NCBI GenBank assembly: GCA_020072845.1
Contig: JAIQGF010000003.1
Span: forward strand, 1 to 64,000
DNA length: 64,000 nt
Source: Terriglobia bacterium
GTDB taxonomy: Bacteria > Acidobacteriota > Terriglobia > Terriglobales > Acidobacteriaceae
Direction of reading: 5' to 3'
This document shows, piece after piece, positions 45,100 to 53,526 of the stretch. Each line of letters begins with the position of its first letter. The stretch's first letter is position 1. The notes beneath the pieces are model-generated. The model was given only the letters and a program-made list of their open reading frames with translations. It searched no databases and was not told the origin of the DNA. The translations under genes and the position numbers were made by a program.

Positions 45100-47047
45100 C
45101 CTTTCCATCACCACCCTCTGCAACCGCGATTGCGTTTACTGCTTTGCGCGATCGGCACGCGCATCAGTGCCCGCGCCATCCACCCACATGAGTCCTGCCC
45201 TGTTTGACAAAGCGCTCGATTTCCTGGCGCGGTCAGGCATTGATCGCGTCCGATTGTTGGGCGGCGAACCCACGGTCCATCCCGCCTTCCCGGAACTGGT
45301 TGCCAAAGCCCTTTCGCGGGACATGAGTCTGCTGGTGTTCTCGAATGGCCTGATGCCGGAGCCGGCCATCCGATGCATTGAAGAGGCGCCCGCCGGCAGC
45401 ATCGAGATACTGGTGAATGCGTCGGATGGGTGCGCGGCTCCAGATGTCGAAAGCGAGCGGCAGAAGGAAATCCTGCGCCGTCTCGGTACCCGCGCCATGC
45501 TCAGTGTCAACCTGCATCATGCGGGGATCGACCCTTCGTTCACTTTGCGTTGGATTCGCGAATACGGACTGGCATCGAATGTGCGCGTCGGCTTGGCGCA
45601 CCCCAGCCTGGGCAGCGACAACTCCTGGCTCAGGCCTCGTCAATACCGCGCGGTCGGCGAGCGTTTGGCGCCGTTTGTGGCCGAATGCAGGCAGCAGGGA
45701 GTTTCCATCGATTTCGACTGCGGTTTTGTTCCCTGCATGTTTCCCGAGGGCGTCCTGGAATCTCTCGGACTCAGCGCCGGTGACATAGGTCGGCGTTGCA
45801 GTCCTGTCCTGGACATACTCAGCGACGGCCAGGTTGTCTGCTGCTACCCGCTGGCCGCCCTCCATCGGGAAGCACTCACGGAGAATGTCGACGCCGAGTG
45901 CTTGCGGCGTACGTTCGAGGAAAGCTTCTCCCGTTATCGTCCCGCAGGGGTGTTGCCGCAATGCTCGGCCTGCGCCTTAAAGCGGCAGGGCGATTGCCTC
46001 GGTGGCTGCCTTGCCGCAGCTATGGAACGCATGCGTCCGACTCCATGGCAAGCCTTTGTGGAGAGCCCCCGCACCTCGATCCGCCGGGCTGCCGCAGCAA
46101 GTCAACGCTGGGTCGTCCCTTACATCGACCAACCGCTGCCGTTTTGGCGCGAGCTCCGTGACGACTTCGGCGCGGAGATCTGCGAGGTTTATCTCCCGCT
46201 CCCGCCAGAAGTGATTGGATCGGGCCGGCCGCCACAACCCTCCCAGCACACGCGAGAGTTCCTGGAAAGCGGACTTTTCCAGGTCAATGTCCTCGTCAAT
46301 CCCGTAGTGCTGCCGGAACCTGTTGACGTGGTTGCACCCCGAGTGGTTGGAATTCTGCGAACGTGGCGTGAACGTTACGGCATCGCCGGCGCAACGGTTT
46401 CGAACCTTCTCCTGGCTTCGCGAATCCGCGATGCGTTACCGGAACTGCAACTTGTGGCTTCCACATTGTTGGAAATTGACACGCCGGCGCAGGCGCTCAT
46501 GCTCGAAGACACTTTCGACGTGCTGGTGCCGGCGACCAAGGTGATGCGCGACATTTCCTCCCTGCGGCGGCTCCGCGCAGCCTTCCCCGGGCGCGTGAGA
46601 TTGATTGTGAACGAGGCATGTCTGCCCGGCTGCCCACACCGCAGGCAGCACTTCTATGAAATGGCTGCAGGGTTCGAGAACCCGGAGTCGCTTTGCCACG
46701 ACATGTTGGAGCGAGAGCCGTGGCTGCGTTTGACTGGGGCATGGGTGCTGCCGCAGCACCTCCACCTCTATGACAATACGTACGACGAGTTGAAGTTGGC
46801 CGGCCGCGTCACGTTGCGCGACCCTGCTCGTTATCGGCGGGTGCTGGGTGCGTACATAGCCCGCTCGGAGTTGCAGCCACAGGAAATCGGCGGCGGTCCG
46901 GCTGCGGTGAACTGGCCGATCAGCGTTTCCGAGGAGTTCTATGTACACACCCTGAATTGTGGTCATGCCTGCGATTCCTGCCAACGCTGCCGCGAGGTAG
47001 CGGGGAACGCCGGCCTGGTGTTGAACTCAATGGAGGTCATGCAGTGA
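45092..47047 (+). CDS. Radical-SAM/SPASM protein 3 fused to a U32-peptidase-like region
   Basis: 651 residues. The cluster motif CNRDCVYC (C10, C14, C17) is almost at the N-terminus, followed by RLLGGEPTVHP (about 54-64). SPASM-like cysteines: C236, C250, C251, C291, C294, C302 and C306 (QCSACALKRQGDCLGGC). From about 340 the text changes to that of peptidase U32-like proteins (VSNLLLASRIRDALPELQLV, then VNEACLPGCPHRRQHF at about 506-521), closing with a C-terminal C623-x3-C627-x2-C630-x2-C633. So one chain holds a radical-SAM half and a U32-like half, an arrangement I do not recognise. The start at 45092 is fixed by the overlap with the RRE gene and by the immediate cluster motif. Confidence 0.85.
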   Translation: MANLSITTLCNRDCVYCFARSARASVPAPSTHMSPALFDKALDFLARSGIDRVRLLGGEPTVHPAFPELVAKALSRDMSLLVFSNGLMPEPAIRCIEEAPAGSIEILVNASDGCAAPDVESERQKEILRRLGTRAMLSVNLHHAGIDPSFTLRWIREYGLASNVRVGLAHPSLGSDNSWLRPRQYRAVGERLAPFVAECRQQGVSIDFDCGFVPCMFPEGVLESLGLSAGDIGRRCSPVLDILSDGQVVCCYPLAALHREALTENVDAECLRRTFEESFSRYRPAGVLPQCSACALKRQGDCLGGCLAAAMERMRPTPWQAFVESPRTSIRRAAAASQRWVVPYIDQPLPFWRELRDDFGAEICEVYLPLPPEVIGSGRPPQPSQHTREFLESGLFQVNVLVNPVVLPEPVDVVAPRVVGILRTWRERYGIAGATVSNLLLASRIRDALPELQLVASTLLEIDTPAQALMLEDTFDVLVPATKVMRDISSLRRLRAAFPGRVRLIVNEACLPGCPHRRQHFYEMAAGFENPESLCHDMLEREPWLRLTGAWVLPQHLHLYDNTYDELKLAGRVTLRDPARYRRVLGAYIARSELQPQEIGGGPAAVNWPISVSEEFYVHTLNCGHACDSCQRCREVAGNAGLVLNSMEVMQ

Positions 47048-47577
47048 AGGAAGCGACAGCAGGCATGGGTGGCCGCCGCGCGTTCTTCCGTTGGCTGGCG
47101 CGCGAGAGCGTCATCCAGTTTGATGAGCTTCGCGGGCGGCCCCAATTGCGCCTGAGCGACCTTCCACAGCTTCCGGTTGCGCAGGTCGCAGCACTGAAAC
47201 CAGGCATTGTGCCGGGGGTGGAGATCATTCCGGCAGGTGATCGCGTCCTGGCCAGGTTGCCAAAGCGAACGGACGCAGTAACGCTGTTCTCGCTTCACCC
47301 GATGCAGTTAGCCATTTTCAACCGTTTCAATGGCATGAGTACCCTCGCCGAGGTTGCCGAATCGGTTTGCGCCCAGAGCGGTCAACCACCTGAGGAGGTG
47401 TTCGCCGCAACTCGGTCTCTCTTTCTTCGCTTGGCCGCACTGGGCGTATGTGCGCCGGTAAACACCACGTCCGATTCCAGTGACGACCCAGGAGAGCAGG
47501 GTTGCACTTCAGAGGAGCCGCTGGGCCGTGAGCCATTGAGCGAACCTAAGCTTGTAAGACCGGAAGGCCTCAAGTGA
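47044..47577 (+). CDS. PqqD-like RRE protein 2 with N-terminal and C-terminal extensions
   Basis: 177 residues. The centre (about 65-140) is PqqD-like: RVLARLPKRTDAVTLFSLHP, then IFNRFNGMSTLAEVAESVCA and AATRSLFLRLAALGVCAP. The first 60 residues include GGRRAFFRWLARES, like the basic N-terminus of some redox-maturation proteins, and the last 35 are acidic and probably flexible. Start: GTG at 47044, overlapping the previous stop (GTGA); an ATG seven codons later is possible. Its own stop overlaps the next GTG in the same way. Confidence 0.72.
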   Translation: MKEATAGMGGRRAFFRWLARESVIQFDELRGRPQLRLSDLPQLPVAQVAALKPGIVPGVEIIPAGDRVLARLPKRTDAVTLFSLHPMQLAIFNRFNGMSTLAEVAESVCAQSGQPPEEVFAATRSLFLRLAALGVCAPVNTTSDSSDDPGEQGCTSEEPLGREPLSEPKLVRPEGLK

Positions 47578-50297
47578 TCCAGCGCCTTTTGTCAGATCTG
47601 CCTGTCTTCGGAGTCCTGTCGCGGGCGGGAACGGCGGTTTACGCTCCTGGGCGGCTGGCATGGTTTGGTGATTCCAAACCAACCCAGGGCGCCATACCAC
47701 AATCAATTCTGGAGGCGGCGGTCGCCACGGTTCAGGATTGGGCGGCACTGGCCCGGGCCCCCTTCATGCCGGTCTGTCTCACGCTCAACCTGACCAACCG
47801 ATGCCTGCTGAACTGCAGTTACTGTTTTGCCAAGTTTCTTCCGGACCGGAATCGGCGGCAGGAGCAACCGGATTCGTCCGCCATCCTCGCTGCCGCGCGC
47901 CTGGTAATCGAATCTTGCCAGACCAGAAAGAAACCGTTTCAGATCGTGTTCTCAGGTGGTGGGGAGCCAACCCTGGCATGGGACAGTCTGCAAGCGGTCG
48001 TGAGAAAAACACGAGCGCTTGCCGAATCCCGTGGGATTGAATGGAAGAGCTACATCGCAACCAATGGCTGCACTTCCGCAACGCGCCTCCGCTGGCTTGC
48101 GAGGAACATCAGCAAGATCGGTCTGTCGTGTGATGGCCCCCCGGACATTCACGATTTGCAGCGGCCTACCGCGGACTTACGCCCGTCGGCTGGTGACATC
48201 AAGCGCGCTGCGGACATCCTTCGGAAAGGAGGTAGCGAGTTCGCGGTGCGCGCCACCATCACTCCGGCCTCGGCCTTGCGGCAGGCCGAAATTGTCCGCT
48301 GGCTGTGCGAGCGACTGGGTGCTCGCCAGATAAGGTTCGAACCGGTCTACCATGCAGCCCCCGGAATGGAGTTCCGGCCAGAGGACGCCAGTCGTTTCGT
48401 TTGCGAGTTTCTGGCGGCGCAACAGGTCGCTCGGGAACTGGGGGCGGACCTGTCGCTCTCCGGAGTGCGGCTCGATGAACTGCATGGACCGCACTGCAAT
48501 GTCTTAAAAGACGTCCTGCATCTGCGACCGGATGGGACGGCAACAGCCTGCTTTCTTTCCTGCACTGGCGCCTCGCTAGGAGCCGCAATCTACACCATCG
48601 GTTGTCTCGACAATAAGACGGGACAGTACCGTCTCGATTCCCGGCGCATCGCGCAATTGCGCGGCATGGCGGCTCGTTTACCGTCCCGCTGCAAGGAGTG
48701 TTTAAACGCTTATCACTGCGCTCGATCCTGTCCTGACCTGTGTCTCCTCAGCGAACCCCTGCAACCTGACGATTCCGAGCCAGATTTCCGTTGCCGCGTC
48801 GCTCGCCAACTTACCACTGCGTGGCTGCTGGACGCGGGCGCTCGATGCCGGAGCAAGGCTCCGGATCCGTCCTCCGAGCGGATCAAGCAGTTCCTTGCTG
48901 GTGTCGAAGCGCAGGTCCACGTCGCCCGCGTGGTCAGCGATTGGATTTCGCTCGGCCCGGATGCACCGACCGCCCGATCCCTCCCCGCCCCGCTCTGGAT
49001 CCGCCGGGGTTTCCAAATGGATAGGGAGGAGGCTTGGCGCCGGATTTCGGGGTACCTTCGCAACACTCGAACCGACGGACCACTCTCGGTGTACGTGCAT
49101 GTCCCATTCTGCCGGCTGCGTTGCGGCTTTTGCGACTGCTACGCGGAACCAGTCGCCAAGGGGTCGAACCGAAGCATCGGAGCATTCGCTAAGGGCCTGC
49201 TCGCCGAGATCGATGCGTGGGGCTCGTGTCAGCCTCCTTTGCCAGCCTCGATCACAACCGTGCACTTCGGCGGGGGAACGCCCAACAGTCTGCCCGCCGA
49301 TGTCTTTGGTGCGATCGTCACCAGAATCCGAGATTCCCTGGGCGTTACGCCAGCCACCGAATGGGCATTGGAGTCCACCACTTCTCTGCTGACAGGCGAG
49401 GGTCTGCAATGGCTTCGAGAACTCGGCTTCACGCGCTTGCACGTCGGGATCCAGACGCTTGAAGAGGAAGTCCGCTCAGCCATCGGCCGCCGCGAGAACA
49501 GCGAGAAGGCCGTCGCGCGACTGAGACTGGCCCTGGAGTTGGGGTTCGTGGTCTCGGTGGATCTCATTTACGGTTTGCCGGGACAGAGCACAAAAGGGTG
49601 GCTGGCAACACTCGACAAGCTGGTTGATCTGGGCATCGATGGCTTCTCGCTTTACAGCCTGCAGAGAACGGAACGCAACCAGCGCTTTCTCTCGCGACTT
49701 GCTGCGCCGCCTCTCGCTTCTGAAGCACGTTTCGCTTTGTTCCACGCTGCCCACCAGTTTCTGTTACGGCATGGCTACCACAAGAACCATTTCGCCCACT
49801 TTGCTAAAGAGCGCGATCGAAACCTGTACTACCAGCATGCCGTTCGCCGCGAGAACCTTCTCGCACTCGGGCCTTCGGCCGATGGCGTGTTCGGTCCCTT
49901 CCTTTATCGTCATCCGCAGCTTGCAGCTTATTCGCTTGGCGCGGCCGATGGGGGGCCGGTTCTGGAAGGCGCGTTGCAGATGTCGCCAATCGAATGCCGA
50001 TTGCGTGGCGCCGAAGCGGAGTTGATGGGCAACGCTATTTCCTGGCGGACATTCGAAAACCTGGGTCTAGACTCGCTGCTGAGCGAATGGCAATCCATGG
50101 GCCTGATTTCGTTGACCTCAGGGCGTCCGGAGCCTGAACTATCGGCTACAGGATCGTGGGAGATCGCCGGCATGCTTCAAGCCCTGACAGACAGACTACC
50201 TCAGACAGATTCTCGACCCCGTAATGTCCAGAGACTCGATTCGCTCGACGGTTCCTTTCGCTTTAGCTACAATGCCTGTGGAAAGTGGAGAACTTAA
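47574..50297 (+). CDS. Radical-SAM/SPASM protein 4 fused to a HemN/HemW-like radical-SAM domain
   Basis: 907 residues with two radical-SAM domains. First: CLLNCSYC (C77, C81, C84), FSGGGEPT (about 126-133) and SPASM cysteines C308, C326, C330, C373, C376, C382, C386, C390 (CKECLNAYHCARSC). Second, from about 500: VYVHVPFCRLRCGFCDC (C513, C517, C520, plus C522, the CxxxCxxCxC form of HemN/HemW), FGGGTPN (about 565-571), then HVGIQTLEEEVRSAIGR, DLIYGLPGQS and a HemW-like C-terminus (NLLALGPSADGVFG). HemW-type proteins include haem chaperones, HemN oxidative decarboxylation, and radical-SAM methylases. GTG start coupled to the previous stop (GTGA). It is the last island gene. Confidence 0.88.
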   Translation: MIQRLLSDLPVFGVLSRAGTAVYAPGRLAWFGDSKPTQGAIPQSILEAAVATVQDWAALARAPFMPVCLTLNLTNRCLLNCSYCFAKFLPDRNRRQEQPDSSAILAAARLVIESCQTRKKPFQIVFSGGGEPTLAWDSLQAVVRKTRALAESRGIEWKSYIATNGCTSATRLRWLARNISKIGLSCDGPPDIHDLQRPTADLRPSAGDIKRAADILRKGGSEFAVRATITPASALRQAEIVRWLCERLGARQIRFEPVYHAAPGMEFRPEDASRFVCEFLAAQQVARELGADLSLSGVRLDELHGPHCNVLKDVLHLRPDGTATACFLSCTGASLGAAIYTIGCLDNKTGQYRLDSRRIAQLRGMAARLPSRCKECLNAYHCARSCPDLCLLSEPLQPDDSEPDFRCRVARQLTTAWLLDAGARCRSKAPDPSSERIKQFLAGVEAQVHVARVVSDWISLGPDAPTARSLPAPLWIRRGFQMDREEAWRRISGYLRNTRTDGPLSVYVHVPFCRLRCGFCDCYAEPVAKGSNRSIGAFAKGLLAEIDAWGSCQPPLPASITTVHFGGGTPNSLPADVFGAIVTRIRDSLGVTPATEWALESTTSLLTGEGLQWLRELGFTRLHVGIQTLEEEVRSAIGRRENSEKAVARLRLALELGFVVSVDLIYGLPGQSTKGWLATLDKLVDLGIDGFSLYSLQRTERNQRFLSRLAAPPLASEARFALFHAAHQFLLRHGYHKNHFAHFAKERDRNLYYQHAVRRENLLALGPSADGVFGPFLYRHPQLAAYSLGAADGGPVLEGALQMSPIECRLRGAEAELMGNAISWRTFENLGLDSLLSEWQSMGLISLTSGRPEPELSATGSWEIAGMLQALTDRLPQTDSRPRNVQRLDSLDGSFRFSYNACGKWRT

Positions 50298-50340
50298 TCA
50301 GAGTCTCCCTAAGTGGTTGTTTATATTCAAAAGGTGAGTT

Positions 50341-50386
50341 CTGAAAAGGCTGGCGTCGGCGGTTCGATTCCGTCCCTGGCCACCAT
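50341..50386 (+). repeat. Right attachment site (attR), duplicated 3' part of tRNA-Phe
   Basis: 46 bases identical to 37450-37495, running from the anticodon loop to CCAT. The upstream 5' half of a tRNA is not present, so this is not a functional tRNA gene. Confidence 0.85.
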
Positions 50387-50558
50387 TAAGTTCAACCGGT
50401 CACGTGCTGACCGATGTGACGGCGCTCTACCTTATCCCACGCGTCCGATCCCTTCGGCTTCTGCTGCTTATTATTGGGGGGCCTCCCTCTGCATCCAATA
50501 GCGACCAGCCACCAAGTACCGATTTTGTTCCAGGGCTCCAGGGACTCCTGTGGACGAT

Positions 50559-52778
50559 TCAATGCACCGCCTGCGGCCCGGCTGGTTGACTGGAAACGGA
50601 TTGCAGAGCTTGCAGGATGTTCTTACCCTGATCCATTCCAACGCCCCAGAGCATGAGGGTCAGGTAGTCCTGATATGAGCCGAATGTCGGGTTCTTAACA
50701 TAGTAGGTGGAGAGCCCGGTGGCAAGAGCTACCGCGGCGGCGATAGCCCAGGAGACGTACTCAACACCTTCGAAGGCTCTGAGCATGCCGAACTCGCTGG
50801 AATCGCGGATATCCGGTCCTGGGGTTTCGAATACCGAGATTGGGGCTCCCGTGTAGCTCAAAGTTACCGACACTTTGACTTTGCCCCGGCGGGGAAAATA
50901 CTGCACCACGGAAGGGCCAAGCGTGATTGGGGTCAGAGTCACACTGTTCGGCGCTTTCCCCCTCAGCTTGTCGCGCCAGTTCCGCGCGCCGGGCTCGAGC
51001 GTGAATTTCCATGCATACTGCACCTTGCGGCGAAATAAGTACGAGCCGCTTACTTGGGAGTCGTCGGAAGTGACCGAGAAGGCGAACGGCGTGAAGGCTT
51101 CGAGTCCGTCCGGGTCGCTGGTCACAGGCATTTGGATCTTCAGACCTTCACTGCTTTTCTTCAGCCGCTCCCAGGCGAGCTCGTCGTTGAGGCGGAAGCA
51201 CTCCACAAGTTCGGGCTCCGGCTTGTTGACCAGTTTAGCGAAGACCTCGCTTTCCGTTCGGCAATCCCACAGGATGCGGAGGCGGGCGTAGTTGCGGTAG
51301 CTTTCTTCGACAGCATCGGCAGCTTGTGGAGGATTCGCCAACGCGGCGTCAAGGGCGTTCTTGAGCGGCCTGATTGCATCTTTCGCGTTGTCAGGCACAA
51401 CACCTGTATCAATATCCCTTTGCAGTTTCTGCAATGCCGGTTGGATCGTGTTCCAGAACGCGGTGGGGAATGTCGTGGCCTGAAGCCAATTGTTTAATCC
51501 CGTAAGTTCGGCCTTGATGCGTGCGGCCATGGCGTCATCGGGAGGCTCGGTTCCCAGCTCAGTGACGACGCGGTCGATGGATTCGGCGGCGCGATCGAAG
51601 ACCAACTTGTGCAGACGTCGTTGCAGGCCGTCGCGTAGTTCGCGAACCTGCTTGAGGATCTCGACAGTACTGCGCACGCTGTTGACGTAGGCTTCGATGA
51701 CGTCGGCGCCGGTCAGCCAGAATCGAGAGCTGAGCCGCTCGGCGAGATGAAGCAACGCCTCCACCCAGACCACGGCCGGCAGGTTGGGGAGGGTGGTGCC
51801 TTTGGACAGTCTCAGGCCGTGGATCTGCCGCAGGAGAGTGATACGGCGCCGTTTTCCGGCGAGCATCTTGGTGATCACGAAAGATAGGACTAGGGCGACC
51901 AGTAGCGTGCCGATGGCCAACACGACGGAGTCGCGGACGCGAGCCGTTATGGAGAGCTTGGCATTGTCGGTAGTCGCGCCGAGAGCAGTGAAGCGGAGTG
52001 GAATGCTGTACTCTCCGGGCTGGAGATTCTTACCGGTGATGGCGATTTCGGCCTGGGCGCCGGGATCGATGGTACGCAGGTTCGCGTTTTCGGCAGCGCC
52101 GGGCGGGGATGTCGAAAACGGCTTGTCCCAGGCTTCGCGGTTCCACTCGAAGCCGAGGTTGGCAAGTGGATCGAAGGCGCCGGGCGCCTTCAGGGTGGAA
52201 TCTATCTGCAATGCGACGCCCTTGGCCGGACTTTTCGTAGACTTCTCTTGCAGCGCGACCGAGCCCAGGCGAGCGTTGAAGGTGGAAAACAGGGCGGAGA
52301 GCGGGCGCACCAACTCCACCGTGACCGCCTGACGGTCGGCGGCCAGGGTTGCGGGCGGGGCGGTGACACGGCTGAGACTGAACCTTTTTGGGGTCTCGGG
52401 CTTCTTGTTGTCGGGAAACAGAGTCAGGCTTCCAGAGTATTTTCCGTCACCGCTGAACTCTGGGATCCGCAGGCACCACGACGCGGTCCGGCCATCCTGC
52501 AACTCAAAAGTGGCTGGTTGATGCTCCGCGCGTGCATTGGCGTCGCAATTCCTGAGAATGTCGACCGGAACAGATTCCTGGTCGCTGGCAAACCGCGAGG
52601 CGAGAATCTTGAAGCCCCTCACCGCCGCGTCGTCGCCAGTGTAGGTCGCGTGGACCGGAACCATCCGGCTGGCCGGGACGGGCACGTTATTTCCGTCGGT
52701 AATATCGAGGGCGAAGTTTTGGGCTACAGCGGTTCCGCAAAACAGCATTGCGAGTGCAAGCAAACGTAACGGTTTCAT
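50559..52778 (-). CDS. Large exported membrane protein, unknown function
   Basis: Not recognised. 739 residues with a signal peptide ending at TAVAQ (about 20), a beta-rich extracytoplasmic part (about 21-280, with repeated fragments such as GEYSIPLRFTALGA), a membrane segment at about 284-304 (VVLAIGTLLVALVLSFVI), a long helical cytoplasmic part (about 305-560; ILKQVRELRDGLQRRLHKLV), a further beta-rich segment, and two more hydrophobic stretches near the C-terminus (about 675-722). GGAGG precedes the ATG at 52778. It is directly right of the island's attachment site but outside it. Function could be envelope structure or signalling; nothing stronger can be said. Confidence 0.65.
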   Translation of the reverse strand: MKPLRLLALAMLFCGTAVAQNFALDITDGNNVPVPASRMVPVHATYTGDDAAVRGFKILASRFASDQESVPVDILRNCDANARAEHQPATFELQDGRTASWCLRIPEFSGDGKYSGSLTLFPDNKKPETPKRFSLSRVTAPPATLAADRQAVTVELVRPLSALFSTFNARLGSVALQEKSTKSPAKGVALQIDSTLKAPGAFDPLANLGFEWNREAWDKPFSTSPPGAAENANLRTIDPGAQAEIAITGKNLQPGEYSIPLRFTALGATTDNAKLSITARVRDSVVLAIGTLLVALVLSFVITKMLAGKRRRITLLRQIHGLRLSKGTTLPNLPAVVWVEALLHLAERLSSRFWLTGADVIEAYVNSVRSTVEILKQVRELRDGLQRRLHKLVFDRAAESIDRVVTELGTEPPDDAMAARIKAELTGLNNWLQATTFPTAFWNTIQPALQKLQRDIDTGVVPDNAKDAIRPLKNALDAALANPPQAADAVEESYRNYARLRILWDCRTESEVFAKLVNKPEPELVECFRLNDELAWERLKKSSEGLKIQMPVTSDPDGLEAFTPFAFSVTSDDSQVSGSYLFRRKVQYAWKFTLEPGARNWRDKLRGKAPNSVTLTPITLGPSVVQYFPRRGKVKVSVTLSYTGAPISVFETPGPDIRDSSEFGMLRAFEGVEYVSWAIAAAVALATGLSTYYVKNPTFGSYQDYLTLMLWGVGMDQGKNILQALQSVSSQPAGPQAVH

Positions 52779-53526
52779 CGGGCCAGCCTCCACGGGGGTA
52801 AACAACAACCCTTTGAGATGTATCACAACCTCGGAAGCGGGAATCGGATGCAGCCGCCCCGCATTTCGGGTTGTACGGCCAGGAACCCAGATCTCCTTTG
52901 CCGCTTCGTCGCCTATCATTACCGACTTTTCTTCACGCCTAACACTTCCTGACCGATGTTTTGTACGAAGCGAAGTGAGAGTCTACACCACAGGTTCTAG
53001 CTATGGGTTAGGTTTAAAAAAGGTGGCACTACCCATGCGACCCGATTAGTGACCGAGTCCCCGGGTATGGTAGTAGGAATAGCCCGATGCGATCGCCATT
53101 GAAGGCTGCCGCATCCATTCGCAGGCGTGCCGCCGAAATCACAAAGGACTATTGCGCTCTATTACATGGCCCGACCACGCGCACCGACTGCGGTGCTTAG
53201 CGCCCGTGGCGCGTTCCAGAATCACCACTCGGGGAGCGTGCCGCTTGCGATGTAATCGGGAGGCTGATGTTCCGTTTGTAGAACAAGACTGAAGAGGCAC
53301 AAGCCTTATTGCCTGTGGTTGTCCGCAGTTGCAACGTTGCAGTGTGTTGATTCTGAGCTGCAATCTGACAATCCGCTCGACACCGTTCCATTTTCAGGAA
53401 AAAGCAAACATTGCCTTGACTGTCCTTGATTAGGAATGGACAATGCGGGGTCACACAATTCCCGTCGGCAGCTCTAGTCGGTACTGCTTTTGCGACGCAT
53501 TGCGCTTCGTAGCAAGGAGGTCAAGA
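52779..53526. other. Gap of about 750 bases without a supported gene
   Basis: Short frames exist on both strands but none has a convincing start or composition. Base composition looks lower in G/C than the operons on either side. An AGGAGG ribosome-binding sequence for the next gene is at 53515-53520. Confidence 0.4.

Larger units (their letters stand above)
37450..50386. mobile_element. Genomic island in tRNA-Phe carrying a radical-SAM modification system
   Basis: The segment is bounded by an exact 46-bp direct repeat: 37450-37495 (anticodon loop to CCA plus T of tRNA-Phe) and 50341-50386. This is the classic footprint of integration at a tRNA 3' end, where the left tRNA copy stays whole. 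The content is a WD40 protein, an exported solenoid protein, four radical-SAM proteins and two RRE-like proteins, plus one unknown gene. No integrase, transposase or conjugation gene is visible, so the element is either degraded, or was moved in trans. Confidence 0.8.

Noticed and set aside
50341-50386. Second tRNA-Phe gene
   Set aside because: Only the part from the anticodon loop to CCA is present; acceptor 5' strand and D arm are missing, so it is an attachment-site copy.
53139-53454. Short minus-strand frames in the gap before the lipoprotein gene
   Set aside because: Two overlapping frames of similar poor quality; neither has a start signal or motif.
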